Positions 1 through 8,652 of a stretch of 64,000 bases of DNA are shown here, piece by piece (within the stretch, counting starts at the first letter, position 1; every line of letters starts with the position of its first letter). The translations under genes were made by a program, and so were the position numbers. This stretch comes from Kitasatospora sp. MAP5-34 (lineage in GTDB: Bacteria > Actinomycetota > Actinomycetes > Streptomycetales > Streptomycetaceae): the NCBI RefSeq assembly GCF_029894335.1, contig NZ_JARXZC010000003.1, positions 299,064 to 363,063 on the forward strand. The letters run 5' to 3'. Below the pieces are notes generated by a model. It made no database searches, was not told the origin of the DNA, and saw only the letters and a program-made list of their open reading frames with translations.

Positions 1-707
1 CCGACCGGGCCGAGCGAGGCCGCCCGGTGGGCCAGCGCGATGAACTCGGCGGCGCGCCCCACCGTTTCGGGCAGCAGCCGCAGCCGGTTGAGGTCCAGCC
101 GGTCGATCCGGTCGGCCACCACGCAGATCTGGTTGGAGTGGATGTCGTCGTCGTACGCGACGTACAGGTAACGGTCCCCGACCCGAACGCAGTTGGGGCG
201 CCCGAGCGCGCCGTTGGCGAAGGCGGGCGCGGCGGTGGCGGAACCGGAGAGCGAGGTGCAGTTGGGCAGCAGCCGTTCGATGTGTTCCCCGAGGCGCTGG
301 TTGAACATCCGCAGCACGATCCGGATCCCCTGGTTCCGGCCCTGTGCGCTCAGCGCGGTGTGGATGTTGTCCTGGTCGGTGCCGTCCACCAGCGCGATGC
401 CCCGCGCGGTCTCGATCTGCGCGGCACGCAGCGCCTCCGCTGTGACGGTGCCGTACTCCAGCACGGCGGTTACTCCTGGTAGTTGCACGATCTGCGGCGC
501 ATGATCACGGGTCAGATCCGGCACCACGGCGACCACCGGGACCTCGTAGTGCTCGATCAACTCCTCGATGAGCCGGTGCGCCAGGGCGTTTCCGCCACAG
601 ACGACGTAGTGGCCCGAATACTGGCCGCCGTGCTGCCCGGCGTGCTGGCCGCCGTACTGCTCGGCGAACGGATCGCTCGGCAGGGTCCCCCACCCTTCTT
701 GCGTCAT
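1..707 (-). CDS. TrkA-N/RCK-type potassium channel or transporter regulatory protein (partial, C-terminus off the window)
   Basis: The reading frame opens at an ATG complementary to 705-707 and runs off the left edge without a stop, so only about 235 residues are visible. After a Gly/Gln/His-rich N-terminus of about 30 residues comes a Rossmann-type beta-strand and turn (HYVVCGGNALAHRLIEEL), as in TrkA_N domains that bind NAD(H) and gate K+ channels or Trk/Ktr transporters. A later stretch (GIALVDGTDQDNIHTALSAQ) resembles the middle of the same fold. No membrane segment is seen in this part. It is divergent from the HSP90-family gene. The family is clear. Whether it gates a K+ channel or another ion transporter cannot be told, because the RCK_C part is missing. 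Confidence 0.75.
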   Translation of the reverse strand, partial: MTQEGWGTLPSDPFAEQYGGQHAGQHGGQYSGHYVVCGGNALAHRLIEELIEHYEVPVVAVVPDLTRDHAPQIVQLPGVTAVLEYGTVTAEALRAAQIETARGIALVDGTDQDNIHTALSAQGRNQGIRIVLRMFNQRLGEHIERLLPNCTSLSGSATAAPAFANGALGRPNCVRVGDRYLYVAYDDDIHSNQICVVADRIDRLDLNRLRLLPETVGRAAEFIALAHRAASLGPV

Positions 708-730
708 ACCAGCCGAGTCTACTGAGCCGA

Positions 731-781
731 TCAGTCGTACGGGTGACCTACTGATGGCTGAACGACGGCCCGTACGACTGA
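731..781. repeat. Perfect 13-bp inverted repeat in the divergent promoter region
   Basis: Arms TCAGTCGTACGGG (731-743) and CCCGTACGACTGA (769-781) are exact reverse complements with a 25-nt spacer. They lie between the TrkA-type gene and the HSP90-family gene, where both promoters must be. It could be a paired operator or a looped binding site. No known regulator consensus is recognised. Confidence 0.6.
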
Positions 782-861
782 ACACTCCCGAAACAATTCA
801 CTGCCCGACTGTCAGTACGAGGACCTAAGGTTCAGCTCAGCCAAGCACCGGGAGCCAGACC

Positions 862-2658
862 GTGTCCGAATCCTTCCGCGTCGACCTGCGCGGGATCGTC
901 GATCTGTTGAGCCATCACCTCTACACCAGCCCGCAGGTCTACAGCCGCGAGCTGCTGCAGAACGCGGTCGACGCGATCACCGCCGTCCACCTCGGCCGCC
1001 CGGAGCACGAGGGCCGGATCTCCATCACCTCCGGCGAGCTGACGGGTGACGGCTCGCTGCGGGTCGACGACAACGGCATCGGCCTGGGCGAGCAGCAGGT
1101 CCACGAGCTGCTGGCGACCATCGGCCGCAGCTCGAAGCGGGACGAACTCGGCTTTGCCCGGCATGAGTTCATCGGCCAGTTCGGTATCGGCCTGCTCTCC
1201 TGCTTCATGGTCTCGGACGAGATCCGGGTCCGCACCCGGCGCGCCGACGAGCCCACCGTGCTCTGGCACGGCCGCTCCGACGGCAGCTACTCCGTCGAAC
1301 TCGCCCCGGCCGACGAGCAGCGCTCCGAGCCCGGCACCACCGTCACCCTGCACCCCCGCCCCGGCAGCGAGCAACTGCTCACCCGGGCCGCGATCACCCA
1401 GCTGGCCGGCCACTACGGCTCCCAACTCCCCTTCCCGGTAACGGTCGACGGCGCCGAGCTGTCCAGCGGGCCGGCCCCCTGGTCCCGGCCGGAGGACGAG
1501 AGCGGCGCCACCCGCCGGGTGCGGCTGGAGCAGTACTGCGAGGCGGTCTTCGGCTTCACGCCGTTCGACGTCATCGACATCTCGGCGGCCGAGGCCGGCC
1601 TGCGCGGCGTCGCGTTCGTACTGCCGATGCCCGCCAACCCGGCCGTCCCGGCCGCGCACCGGGTCTACCTGAAGCAGATGCTGCTGGCCGAGGGAGCGGA
1701 AGGGCTGCTGCCCGACTGGGCGTTCTTCGTCCGCTGCGTGGTCGACACCACCGAGCTGCGCCCGACCGCCAGCCGGGAGGCGCTCTACGAGGACTCCCTG
1801 CTGGAGGAGACCCGGGAGGCGCTCGGCGACAAGCTGCGCGGCTGGCTGATGCGGCTCGCCACGGGCGACCCGGCCCGGCTGCGGACCTTCCTGCGGGTGC
1901 ACCACCTCGGGGTCAAGGCGCTGGCGCTGCACGACGACCAAATGCTCCGACTGGTCGAGGAGTTCTGGCCGATGGAGAGCAACGTCGGCCCGCTCACCCT
2001 GGCCGAGTTCCGGGCCAGGTACGGCCTGCTGCGCTTCACCCCGCAGCTGGACGAGTTCCGCCAACTCGCCCCGGTCGCGGCGGCCCAGGGCCTGGCCGTG
2101 CTCAACGCCGGTTACGTGTACGACCGGGAGCTGATCGACCGAGTCGCCACCCTGGACCGCGAGTTGGTGGTCGAGCCGCTGCGCGCGGCCGATCTGACCA
2201 CCCACCTGGAGCGGATCGGCCTGGCGGAGGAGAGCACGCTCGGCCCCTTCCTGGCCGTCGCCGACCGGGTACTCGGGCGGCTCGGGTGCGACGTGCTGGT
2301 CCGCTCCTTCGAGCCGGTCGGCCTGCCCGCCCTCTACCTGCTGGACGAGGACACCGCCTTCCAACTGGACGTCCGCAACACCCGCGAGCAGGTGGACGAG
2401 ACCTGGGCCGCGATCCTCGGCGGGTTCCAGACCGTCGCCGAACCGCGCCCCCGGCTGATCCTCAACCACCGCAGTGCGCTGGTCCGCCAGGTGCTCGGCC
2501 TCGGCGACCCGGAGCTGACCGGCCTCTGCCTGGAGGGCCTCTACGTCCAGGCCCTGCTGCTCGGCCACCACCCGCTGCGGCCGGCCGACACCGCCGTACT
2601 CAACCAGTCCTTCCTCGGTCTGATCGGCCGGGCCGTCGCCGCCGGAGGCACCGAATGA
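862..2658 (+). CDS. HSP90-family (HtpG-like) ATPase/chaperone
   Basis: 598-residue member of the GHKL ATPase/HSP90 group. The N-terminal ATP-binding motifs are visible: ELLQNAVDAI near residues 30-39, then DNGIG, then GQFGIGLLSCFM, the usual ATP-lid glycine motif. The C-terminal two thirds is shorter and more divergent than HtpG, which fits the actinobacterial HSP90-family proteins rather than canonical HtpG. The start is GTG at 862, with GGAG about 9 bases upstream. It overlaps the TPR gene by the 4-base ATGA junction, so the two are translationally coupled. Eukaryotic HSP90 uses TPR co-chaperones, so the TPR partner is suggestive, but a direct interaction is only inferred. Confidence 0.88.
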   Translation: MSESFRVDLRGIVDLLSHHLYTSPQVYSRELLQNAVDAITAVHLGRPEHEGRISITSGELTGDGSLRVDDNGIGLGEQQVHELLATIGRSSKRDELGFARHEFIGQFGIGLLSCFMVSDEIRVRTRRADEPTVLWHGRSDGSYSVELAPADEQRSEPGTTVTLHPRPGSEQLLTRAAITQLAGHYGSQLPFPVTVDGAELSSGPAPWSRPEDESGATRRVRLEQYCEAVFGFTPFDVIDISAAEAGLRGVAFVLPMPANPAVPAAHRVYLKQMLLAEGAEGLLPDWAFFVRCVVDTTELRPTASREALYEDSLLEETREALGDKLRGWLMRLATGDPARLRTFLRVHHLGVKALALHDDQMLRLVEEFWPMESNVGPLTLAEFRARYGLLRFTPQLDEFRQLAPVAAAQGLAVLNAGYVYDRELIDRVATLDRELVVEPLRAADLTTHLERIGLAEESTLGPFLAVADRVLGRLGCDVLVRSFEPVGLPALYLLDEDTAFQLDVRNTREQVDETWAAILGGFQTVAEPRPRLILNHRSALVRQVLGLGDPELTGLCLEGLYVQALLLGHHPLRPADTAVLNQSFLGLIGRAVAAGGTE

Positions 2659-4697
2659 GCTACACCGAGACGGAGTTGCGCCGGCTCCACGGGCAGGCCC
2701 TGGGCCTGCCGAACGGTCCGGCGCAGTTCGCCGCGCTGGAGGAGGTGATCCGGCACGCGGACGCCCTGGAGCTCACCGAGTTCGCCTTCGAGGTCCGGAT
2801 GAACGCGACCGACGCGTTCCAGCTCGGCGGCGTGCCCTCGAAGTCCTTCGTCACCTTCGCCTGGTGCCTGGCCGTCTACGACCGCGAGCCCGCCCGCTTC
2901 GGCGGCCACCACGAGCACCAACTGCTCTGGCAGTACAAGTGGATGGTCAGCAGCCTGGCGGCGTTCCCCGAGATCCCGCTGGCCCGCACCCTGACGCTGC
3001 TGGACGACATGGAGCAGCGCTTCAAGCGCGGTGGGCACAGCATGCACGCCGTCCTCCAGCACCGGGGCGACGTCGCGCACGCCCTGGGCGACCTGACAGA
3101 GGCCCAGCGCTGGTACGAGGAGATGAGCCGCACCCGCCAGGACGACCTCTCCGACTGCTCGGGCTGCGTGCCGGGCAGTCTGGTCCGCGTGCTGACCGCG
3201 CTCGGGCGCTACGAGGAGGCCATCCGGGTCGGCGAACCGGCCCGCAGCGGCGGGGGCTGCGTGCAGCAGCCGCACGCGATCAACTCCGAGCTCCTGGTGC
3301 CGTATCTGCGTGCCGGGCGTGGGGCGGACGCCGCCGAGGCGCACCGGGTCGCCTACCGTGCGATCCGCGAGAAGGCGGAGCACCTGGAGGAGATCGCGCA
3401 GAACCTGATGTTCTGCGTCCACAGCGGCAACCCCGAGCGCGGGCTCGACCTGGTCGAGCGGCACCTCCCCCTGCTGGACCGCGCCCCGGCACCGCTGGAC
3501 GAGCTGGAGTTCGCGGCGGCGGCAGCGGCGGTGCTGGCGCAGTTCGAGGCGCGGGGCGAGGGCGGGCGCGACCTGCGCTTCCCGACGGTGGCGGGCAGGC
3601 GGCTGCCGGACCGCTCGGTCACCGAGCTGGCCGACGAACTGCGCGCCCGGGCACACGCGCTGGCGGCGCGGTTCGACGACCGCAACGGCAACGACCACCA
3701 GAGCCGTCGGCTGGCCGAGCAGCTCGCCGCCGGGCCGATCGGCGAGCCGGTGCCGCTGTCGGTCTTCGAGCGCAGGCTGCCGCCCGCCGAGCAGGGCGCG
3801 ATCAGGCAACTGGTCGAGCGGGTGGCGCAGCAGACGGCCGCCGGCCAGCCGGCCGAGGCCGCCCGCACGCAGGCCCTGGTCGCTGCCGCGTACCGGGACG
3901 CCGGGCAGCTCCCGGAAGCACTCAACGCCGCCGAGCAGGCGGTCCGCGCGCTGGATCGGGCCGGTCTGCCGGAGGACACCGCCGCCTGCCGGTACCTGCT
4001 GGCGCAGCTGTACCTGGAGTACCACCGGACGGACCACGCCCGGGCCGCACTCCAGGAGCTGCTGGACCGCGCCGGGCCGGCGCCCGGCGTGCCGTCGGCA
4101 CCGGAGCTGCACACGGAGATCGCGCTGACGTACGGCCACCACCCGAGCGCGGCGGCGGCGGAGCACCACCTCGCAGCGGCCCGCGGCTTCGGCGCGGCGG
4201 GCCGGACGCACGCCCAGCTGGAGTCCTTCCGGTACGCGATCGAGGGGATGGCGGCCTTCGACGTGCCGGCCGCGCTCGGCGCACTCGCCGAGGCGGACAC
4301 GGCGATCGAGTCGCTGACCGAGGCCGAAGCTCCGGGCGTGGCGACGAAGATCGCCGAACTGCAGATCGCCGCCGCCGAACTGCTCCGCGAGGACCAGCGC
4401 CTCCCGGACTCCCGAGAGCGGCTGCTCGCCGCCCGCCCGGCCCTGGAGCGGTACGGGGACGCCGAGGACTTGGGCGAACTGCTGACGGCCCTGTCCACGA
4501 CGGAGCTGGAGCTCGGCGATCCGGCCGCCGCCGAGACGGCCGCCCTCGCGGCGATCGCCCTGCTCGACGACCCGGTGGACGAGGCCTGGTACGAGGCGAT
4601 CGCCCTGATCCGGGCGCTGCGCGCGCTGGGGCGTGACGCGGAGGCGGCCGAGGCCATGGAGCTCTACTCGATCGACGAGGACGACCTGCTGCCGTAG
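2655..4697 (+). CDS. Tetratricopeptide-repeat protein coupled to the HSP90-family gene
   Basis: 680 residues, starting at the ATG that overlaps the HSP90 stop (ATGA). GGAGG lies just upstream inside the preceding gene. The sequence is almost wholly alpha-helical and rich in Ala, Leu, Glu and Arg, with TPR-like helix pairs (for example LTEAQRWYEEMSRTRQDDL and ALGRYEEAIRVGEPARSG). No signal peptide or membrane segment is present. Repeats run through both halves, separated by a polar region near residues 330-370. It is likely a cytoplasmic scaffold or adaptor for the HSP90-type ATPase. The reading frame is open far upstream of 2655, but only the ATG at 2655 makes sense with the operon structure. 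Confidence 0.8.
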   Translation: MSYTETELRRLHGQALGLPNGPAQFAALEEVIRHADALELTEFAFEVRMNATDAFQLGGVPSKSFVTFAWCLAVYDREPARFGGHHEHQLLWQYKWMVSSLAAFPEIPLARTLTLLDDMEQRFKRGGHSMHAVLQHRGDVAHALGDLTEAQRWYEEMSRTRQDDLSDCSGCVPGSLVRVLTALGRYEEAIRVGEPARSGGGCVQQPHAINSELLVPYLRAGRGADAAEAHRVAYRAIREKAEHLEEIAQNLMFCVHSGNPERGLDLVERHLPLLDRAPAPLDELEFAAAAAAVLAQFEARGEGGRDLRFPTVAGRRLPDRSVTELADELRARAHALAARFDDRNGNDHQSRRLAEQLAAGPIGEPVPLSVFERRLPPAEQGAIRQLVERVAQQTAAGQPAEAARTQALVAAAYRDAGQLPEALNAAEQAVRALDRAGLPEDTAACRYLLAQLYLEYHRTDHARAALQELLDRAGPAPGVPSAPELHTEIALTYGHHPSAAAAEHHLAAARGFGAAGRTHAQLESFRYAIEGMAAFDVPAALGALAEADTAIESLTEAEAPGVATKIAELQIAAAELLREDQRLPDSRERLLAARPALERYGDAEDLGELLTALSTTELELGDPAAAETAALAAIALLDDPVDEAWYEAIALIRALRALGRDAEAAEAMELYSIDEDDLLP

Positions 4698-4775
4698 AGC
4701 TCCGCGAGCAGGCACTCGATCAGTCCCGGACCGGCCGACCCGCTGCTGGCACAACCTGCAGGGCGGGGGGATGTC

Positions 4776-4976
4776 GTGAAGGTCACCGTCGTCACCGATG
4801 ACTCGGGGCTGGTCGCCGTTCAGCAGGGCCACGCGTCCGAGGCCGACCGGAGCGTTACCGGCGCCGTGGTGGTGGCCGGCCCCGGCCAGACCGTTCAGGA
4901 GATCGAGGTCCCCGAAGCCGACGGCGTCGAAGACGCGCACGAGCTGCACCTGATCGTGGCGGCAGCGCTGCGATAG
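4776..4976 (+). CDS. Small hypothetical protein (66 aa)
   Basis: A GTG start preceded by a GGCGGGGGG ribosome-binding stretch opens a 66-codon frame rich in Val, Ala, Asp and Glu. It begins MKVTVVTDDSGLVAVQQGH and ends in a hydrophobic VAAALR. The alternating hydrophobic pattern suggests a small beta-strand-rich soluble protein. Third-position GC is high, as in genuine genes here, and a strong hairpin follows. No function is recognised. Confidence 0.6.
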   Translation: MKVTVVTDDSGLVAVQQGHASEADRSVTGAVVVAGPGQTVQEIEVPEADGVEDAHELHLIVAAALR

Positions 4977-5034
4977 TCCGTCCGACCGTCCGACCACCAC
5001 CGCAGAGCGACAACCCACCGCACAGCGACAACGA

Positions 5035-5065
5035 AGCCCCCGATCTCGTCCAGAGATCAGGGGCT
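5035..5065. terminator. Bidirectional hairpin terminator
   Basis: Arms AGCCCCCGATCTC (5035-5047) and GAGATCAGGGGCT (5053-5065) pair with one mismatch around a 5-nt loop. It sits between the convergent small protein gene and the monooxygenase-like gene. Confidence 0.75.
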
Positions 5066-5080
5066 CTCGTGTGCGGACCG

Positions 5081-5419
5081 TCAGTCCTGGTCGGTGGTGG
5101 AGAGCTCGCCCGGCGTGAAGTGCGTGACGGGTGCGAAGTGCGAGACCACCGGCGGGTGTTCCAGGTTCCGGAACTCGCCCTCCGCCCAGACCGGCCGGAT
5201 CCGCCACATCGGCCCGGCGTAGGCGCGGAGCGCCTCCTCGTCCCGCCAGCGGGCCAGCACCACGACCCGGTGGTCCTCGGCCGACACGGACCGGAGCAGC
5301 TCCGCGCCGAGGAATCCGTCCACGGCGGCCAGCGCCGGGATCGACTCGTCGGTCAGCTTGGCGCAGAACTCGTCCAGCCGGTCCGGGGTGACGTGCGCCT
5401 CCCACATACGGACGATCAT
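5081..5419 (-). CDS. Antibiotic-biosynthesis-monooxygenase (ABM)-fold protein
   Basis: 112 residues from the ATG complementary to 5417-5419, chosen because a near-perfect AGGAGG Shine-Dalgarno stands just before it. The frame is open further upstream but reads poorly there. The N-terminus MIVRMWEAHVTPDRLDEF and the later DGFLGAELLRS and VVVLARWRDEEALRAY match the ferredoxin-like ABM fold: strand, helix ending in F, then strand with W and an AF/AY helix. Such proteins may be small cofactor-free monooxygenases or heme-degrading or stress proteins. No substrate can be named. Confidence 0.75.
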   Translation of the reverse strand: MIVRMWEAHVTPDRLDEFCAKLTDESIPALAAVDGFLGAELLRSVSAEDHRVVVLARWRDEEALRAYAGPMWRIRPVWAEGEFRNLEHPPVVSHFAPVTHFTPGELSTTDQD

Positions 5420-5543
5420 GGTTACCTCCTCGGGGCCGGGCCTCCCTCCAGTATCCGTTCGGCCGCGCGCCGATTGCCGACCCGGAGCGCTCACCGAAGA
5501 CTCGGAACACCCGAGGAAGAGCCGAGAAGAGGGGACCTGCCCG

Positions 5544-5816
5544 ATGGCGGTCTGCGTGGTGTGCAAGAACGACTACTGGCTGGCGTTCGAGATCCGGACG
5601 GTGACCGGCGACAGTTATACCTTCGACAGCTTCGAGTGCGCGATGGAGAAGCTCGCGCCGCGCTGCGAGTACTGCCAGGTACGGATCGTCGGGCACGGGG
5701 TGGAGGTCTCGGGCAAGTTCTTCTGCTGCGCGAACTGCGCCCGGCGGGACGGCGGCCTCGGCGAGCAGATCCGCGACGCGGTCGGCGTCCATCCGGGTGA
5801 GCGCCAGCCGTCCTGA
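5544..5816 (+). CDS. Cysteine-rich zinc-ribbon protein, prokaryotic-metallothionein-like
   Basis: 90 residues from the ATG at 5544, behind GAAGAGGGGA. Cysteine pairs are seen at CVVCKND near the start, CEYC in the middle and CCANC near the C-terminus, with His in RIVGHGVEV. The layout suggests two treble-clef or ribbon metal sites. A central TFDSFECAMEKLAPRCEYC segment resembles actinobacterial proteins annotated as prokaryotic metallothionein-like or MYM-type zinc-finger proteins. It is probably a small cytoplasmic metal-binding protein. No partner gene is adjacent. Confidence 0.65.
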   Translation: MAVCVVCKNDYWLAFEIRTVTGDSYTFDSFECAMEKLAPRCEYCQVRIVGHGVEVSGKFFCCANCARRDGGLGEQIRDAVGVHPGERQPS

Positions 5817-5867
5817 CCGGCCTGCCCGTCCCCTTTCACGACTACATACCCGACTACCGCGAGTTAC

Positions 5868-5901
5868 CCGACTACCGCGAGGACGACCTCGCGGTAGTCG
5901 G
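5868..5901. terminator. Perfect 15-bp hairpin between convergent genes
   Basis: CCGACTACCGCGAGG (5868-5882), loop ACGA, then the exact complement (5887-5901). The left arm also occurs as a direct repeat just upstream (CCCGACTACCGCGAG at about 5849-5863). Its place between two convergent genes fits a bidirectional terminator. Confidence 0.75.
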
Positions 5902-5958
5902 CTGTCTGCGCCCCCGCCGGCCGGGCGAGCGGAACTGACGGGCGCGGACCGCCGCCGG

Positions 5959-7239
5959 TCAGCCGGTGGGCGGCGTGAACGCGAACCGGAGCGACCTGAC
6001 CCGGTTGTCGAAGTTGGACGGCACCAGGTCGGGCTCGCCGACCGAGCGGATGTCCGGCAGCCGGGTGAGCAGTTCACGCAGCAGCACCTTCATCTCCTGG
6101 CGGGCGAGGTAGGCGCCGAGGCAGAAGTGTGGCCCGCCGCCGCCGAAGCCCAGGTGCGGGTTGGGCGAGCGGGTGATGTCGAAGGCGTCCGGATCGGCGA
6201 AGACGGTCTCGTCCCGGTTGGCGGCCCCGAAGAAGAGGACGACCTTGTCCCCCTTGGCGAGGCGGGCGCCGCTCAGCTCGTGGTCGACGGCCAGGGTGCG
6301 GCGGAACTGGATGATCGGGGTGGCGTGGCGGACGATCTCCTCGACCGCGCCACCGAGGTGGGTGTCGAGGTCGGAGACCAGCAGGGCCCGTTGCTCAGGG
6401 TGGGTGGTGAGCAGGTACAGGCCGTGCGCGAGGGCGTTCCTGGTGGTCTCCACCCCGGCCACCAGCAGCAGCGAGAAGAACGCCCCCAGCTGACGGGAGT
6501 CGAGGCGCCGGCCGTCGACGTCGGCGGTGACCAGGGCCGAGATCAGGTCGTCGGCGGGGTGTCGGCGACGCTCGCGGCCGAGGGCGGCGATGACGCCCTG
6601 CATCCGGGCCAGCGCACGCAGGCCGCGTCCGGGGACGCGGAGCCGGCTGCGGGCCACGCCGGTGTGCTCGGAGGCGTGGTTGATCTGCCGCAGGATCTCG
6701 CGGCGCTGGCGCTCGGGGACGCCCATCATGTTGCAGATGACCTGGTAGGGCAGCTCGGCGGCGACGGCCGGGACGAAGTCCGCCGGGCGCTGCTCCAGCA
6801 CGTCGTCCACGATCCGCGCCGCGACCTGGCGGATGTCGTCCTCGACCCTGGCGACCAGGCGCGGCGTGAACGCGCGCGAGACGATCCGGCGCAAATCGGC
6901 GTGGCGCGGATCGTCCAGGTTGACCATGGAGTCACCGAACAGCGCCCGGACCCAGCGGGCCGGTTCGGGCGTGGTGACACCGGGCGCGCTGACGAAGACG
7001 GCGGGATTCCGGCTGGCCTCGACCACGTCGGCATGCCGGACGAGCGCGTGGAAGCCCTTGCCCGTACGGGGATCGGTACAGAACACCGGATGGTCCAGCG
7101 CCCGCAGCCGCGCGAAGGCGGCGGCCCTGGCAGCGGCGGGGAGCTGCCAGAACTGCGGCTCGGCCGGATTGGCGCCGGGGGCGTATTCCGCTGCATATTC
7201 CGTTTCCGACTGTCGACTCTGGCCGACCGGTGCGCTCAT
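5959..7239 (-). CDS. Cytochrome P450 (soluble bacterial type)
   Basis: 426 residues, the usual length for bacterial class I P450s. The I-helix oxygen-activation motif is AGVETTRN, the K-helix ExxR is EEIVR, and the heme loop is FGGGGPHFCLG with the thiolate Cys at residue 373. The FGGGGPHFCLGAYLAR signature and AGVETTRNA resemble the CYP125/124/142 clan, which hydroxylates steroids and branched lipids. That is a family resemblance, not a substrate call. There is no ferredoxin or reductase gene beside it, so electrons must come from elsewhere. An AT-richer promoter lies upstream at 7240-7320. Confidence 0.9.
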   Translation of the reverse strand: MSAPVGQSRQSETEYAAEYAPGANPAEPQFWQLPAAARAAAFARLRALDHPVFCTDPRTGKGFHALVRHADVVEASRNPAVFVSAPGVTTPEPARWVRALFGDSMVNLDDPRHADLRRIVSRAFTPRLVARVEDDIRQVAARIVDDVLEQRPADFVPAVAAELPYQVICNMMGVPERQRREILRQINHASEHTGVARSRLRVPGRGLRALARMQGVIAALGRERRRHPADDLISALVTADVDGRRLDSRQLGAFFSLLLVAGVETTRNALAHGLYLLTTHPEQRALLVSDLDTHLGGAVEEIVRHATPIIQFRRTLAVDHELSGARLAKGDKVVLFFGAANRDETVFADPDAFDITRSPNPHLGFGGGGPHFCLGAYLARQEMKVLLRELLTRLPDIRSVGEPDLVPSNFDNRVRSLRFAFTPPTG

Positions 7240-7403
7240 GGTGGAATATCTGATGCAGATATCAACTGAATGTCAAGTTCCATTTCACGGTGCTATTTGA
7301 TTACTTTTCCTTTCTCGGTGGCCCATCCCCGGTCGCGCCGGGCCGGGATCAGGCCGGACAAGTACACTGCACCATCGCGTCGCAGCAGCTAGCGTCCGTA
7401 CCC

Positions 7404-8123
7404 ATGGACCGAACTGACTACATGTACGCACTGCGCCGTGACGGCGCGCGGATGGCCGAGGCGACCGCCGGGCACCTGGCTCTCCCGGTGCCCAGCTGTC
7501 CGGAGTGGACGGTCGCCGATCTGGTCGGGCACACCGGTTCGGTACACCGGTTCTGGGCCGCCATCGCCTCGGGTGAACTGACCGATCCCAGCGGGTACAC
7601 CCCACCCGCACGGCCGGCGGAGGACGGGCTGCTCGGCTGGTTCGCCGAGGGCGTCGAGCTGGCCGCCGCCACCCTCGAAACGCTCGACCCGGAGCTGCCC
7701 CGCTGGACCTGGGCCGACCGCAAGGACGTCGGCTTCATCCAGCGGCGGATGGCCCAGGAGACCGCCGTCCACGCCTGGGACGCCTTGGCCGCAGTCGGCC
7801 GCGAGCAGCCGATCGAACCCGTACTGGCGATGGACGGCGTGGACGAGTTCCTCGCCCACTTCGCCACCGGCGCACCCCCGGCGGGCCTGCCCGAGGCCGG
7901 CATCCACCTGCATGCCATCGACGGCCCCGGCGAGTGGTCGATCCGCACGGTGGACGGCGCCTGGCAGGTCGGCCGCGAACACGGCAAGGGTGCGGCGGCC
8001 GTCCGGGGCACCACCTCCGACCTGCTGCTCCTACTGTGGCAGCGGCGCAGCCCAGGCCAACTGGAGACGTTCGGCGACCTGGCCGTGCTGGAGACCTTCC
8101 TGAGCGCCTACTTCCGCGACTGA
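7404..8123 (+). CDS. Mycothiol-dependent maleylpyruvate isomerase-family protein
   Basis: 239 residues, starting MDRTDYMYALRRDGARM. The N-terminal four-helix (DinB-like, MDMPI_N) signature is clear: VPSCPEWTVADLVGHTGSVHRFW. The HTG histidine is among the metal ligands conserved in the family, and a later QETAVHAWDAL supplies another His. A C-terminal domain of about 80 residues ends in GQLETFGDLAVLETFLSAY. These enzymes catalyse mycothiol-dependent thiol transfers or isomerisations. Most actinobacterial paralogues have unknown substrates. The start at 7404 was chosen because homology begins there. There is no strong Shine-Dalgarno, and TAGCGT stands seven bases before the ATG, so a leaderless transcript is possible. 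Confidence 0.8.
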   Translation: MDRTDYMYALRRDGARMAEATAGHLALPVPSCPEWTVADLVGHTGSVHRFWAAIASGELTDPSGYTPPARPAEDGLLGWFAEGVELAAATLETLDPELPRWTWADRKDVGFIQRRMAQETAVHAWDALAAVGREQPIEPVLAMDGVDEFLAHFATGAPPAGLPEAGIHLHAIDGPGEWSIRTVDGAWQVGREHGKGAAAVRGTTSDLLLLLWQRRSPGQLETFGDLAVLETFLSAYFRD

Positions 8124-8135
8124 CCACGCCGGCTC

Positions 8136-8152
8136 GACCCAGGTCCTGGGTC
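8136..8152. terminator. Weak hairpin after the isomerase-family gene
   Basis: GACCCAG, loop GTC, CTGGGTC: a short 7-bp stem immediately downstream of the stop at 8123. The call rests only on position and symmetry. Confidence 0.35.
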
Positions 8153-8494
8153 CGGGCCGTCGATACAAGCCGTTGATAGGGCCTGTTGATACGGACGTGA
8201 CAAGCCTCACGGGCGCAGCCCCCGGTGGTCACACAGTGCCACGAACGGTGTGCGGATCGGCGCCGGGATGACACCGACCCCCAGGTCGGTAACTCCCGGT
8301 GACCGATTCGGGCACCCGCTGCGCGGCCGCACATCCGGAGAGTTACCGAATTCTCCGTCAATGTCGGAAATGGGCAATTGGTTCGATCACCATCCTTGCC
8401 TTGGCATGCCCCGATCGGTTTTGCTTCAACGACCGCCCGGCCAGTTGTCCGGGCGAGACCATCGGGTGCAACGCCTAGTCCTGCCGGCGCCCGA
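8153..8494. other. Gene-free promoter region ahead of the riboswitch
   Basis: About 340 bases without a credible reading frame. The part from about 8330 to 8450 is less GC-rich and contains paired GGTAACTC and GAGTTACC segments (about 8288 and 8339). It should hold the promoter of the riboswitch-controlled peptidase gene. I could not assign -35/-10 boxes with confidence. Confidence 0.5.
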
Positions 8495-8645
8495 TGGCCA
8501 TCACTGAGCTCTGTACGGCAGGAGCGGGGGACCCACAGGTAAGCCGCCGTCCGGTGATCCCGGACGGCTCGGGGTGAAGCCGCGCACGCGGCCGGGCAAC
8601 TCCAGCCCGAACCCGACAGCTCACCTCGCCGGCGTCGGAGAGGAA
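8495..8645 (+). promoter_or_regulatory. ydaO-type (c-di-AMP) riboswitch
   Basis: The conserved blocks of the ydaO-yuaA motif are in order: CTGAGCTCTGTAC, GGAGCGGGGGACCCA, a variable stem, TCGGGGTGAAG, GGGCAACTCCAGCCCGAACC, CCGACAGCTCACCTCG, then GGCGTCGGAGAGGAA. It ends seven bases before the start codon of the M23 peptidase, so its last segment contains the ribosome-binding site. In streptomycetes this class controls cell-wall hydrolase genes such as rpfA, and ligand binding turns expression off. The match is by eye but extends through the whole motif. Confidence 0.9.
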
Positions 8646-8652
8646 CAGATCC

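Noticed and set aside
1..504. Plus-strand frames at the left edge
   Set aside because: They are antisense to the TrkA-type protein, whose fold is visible on the minus strand.
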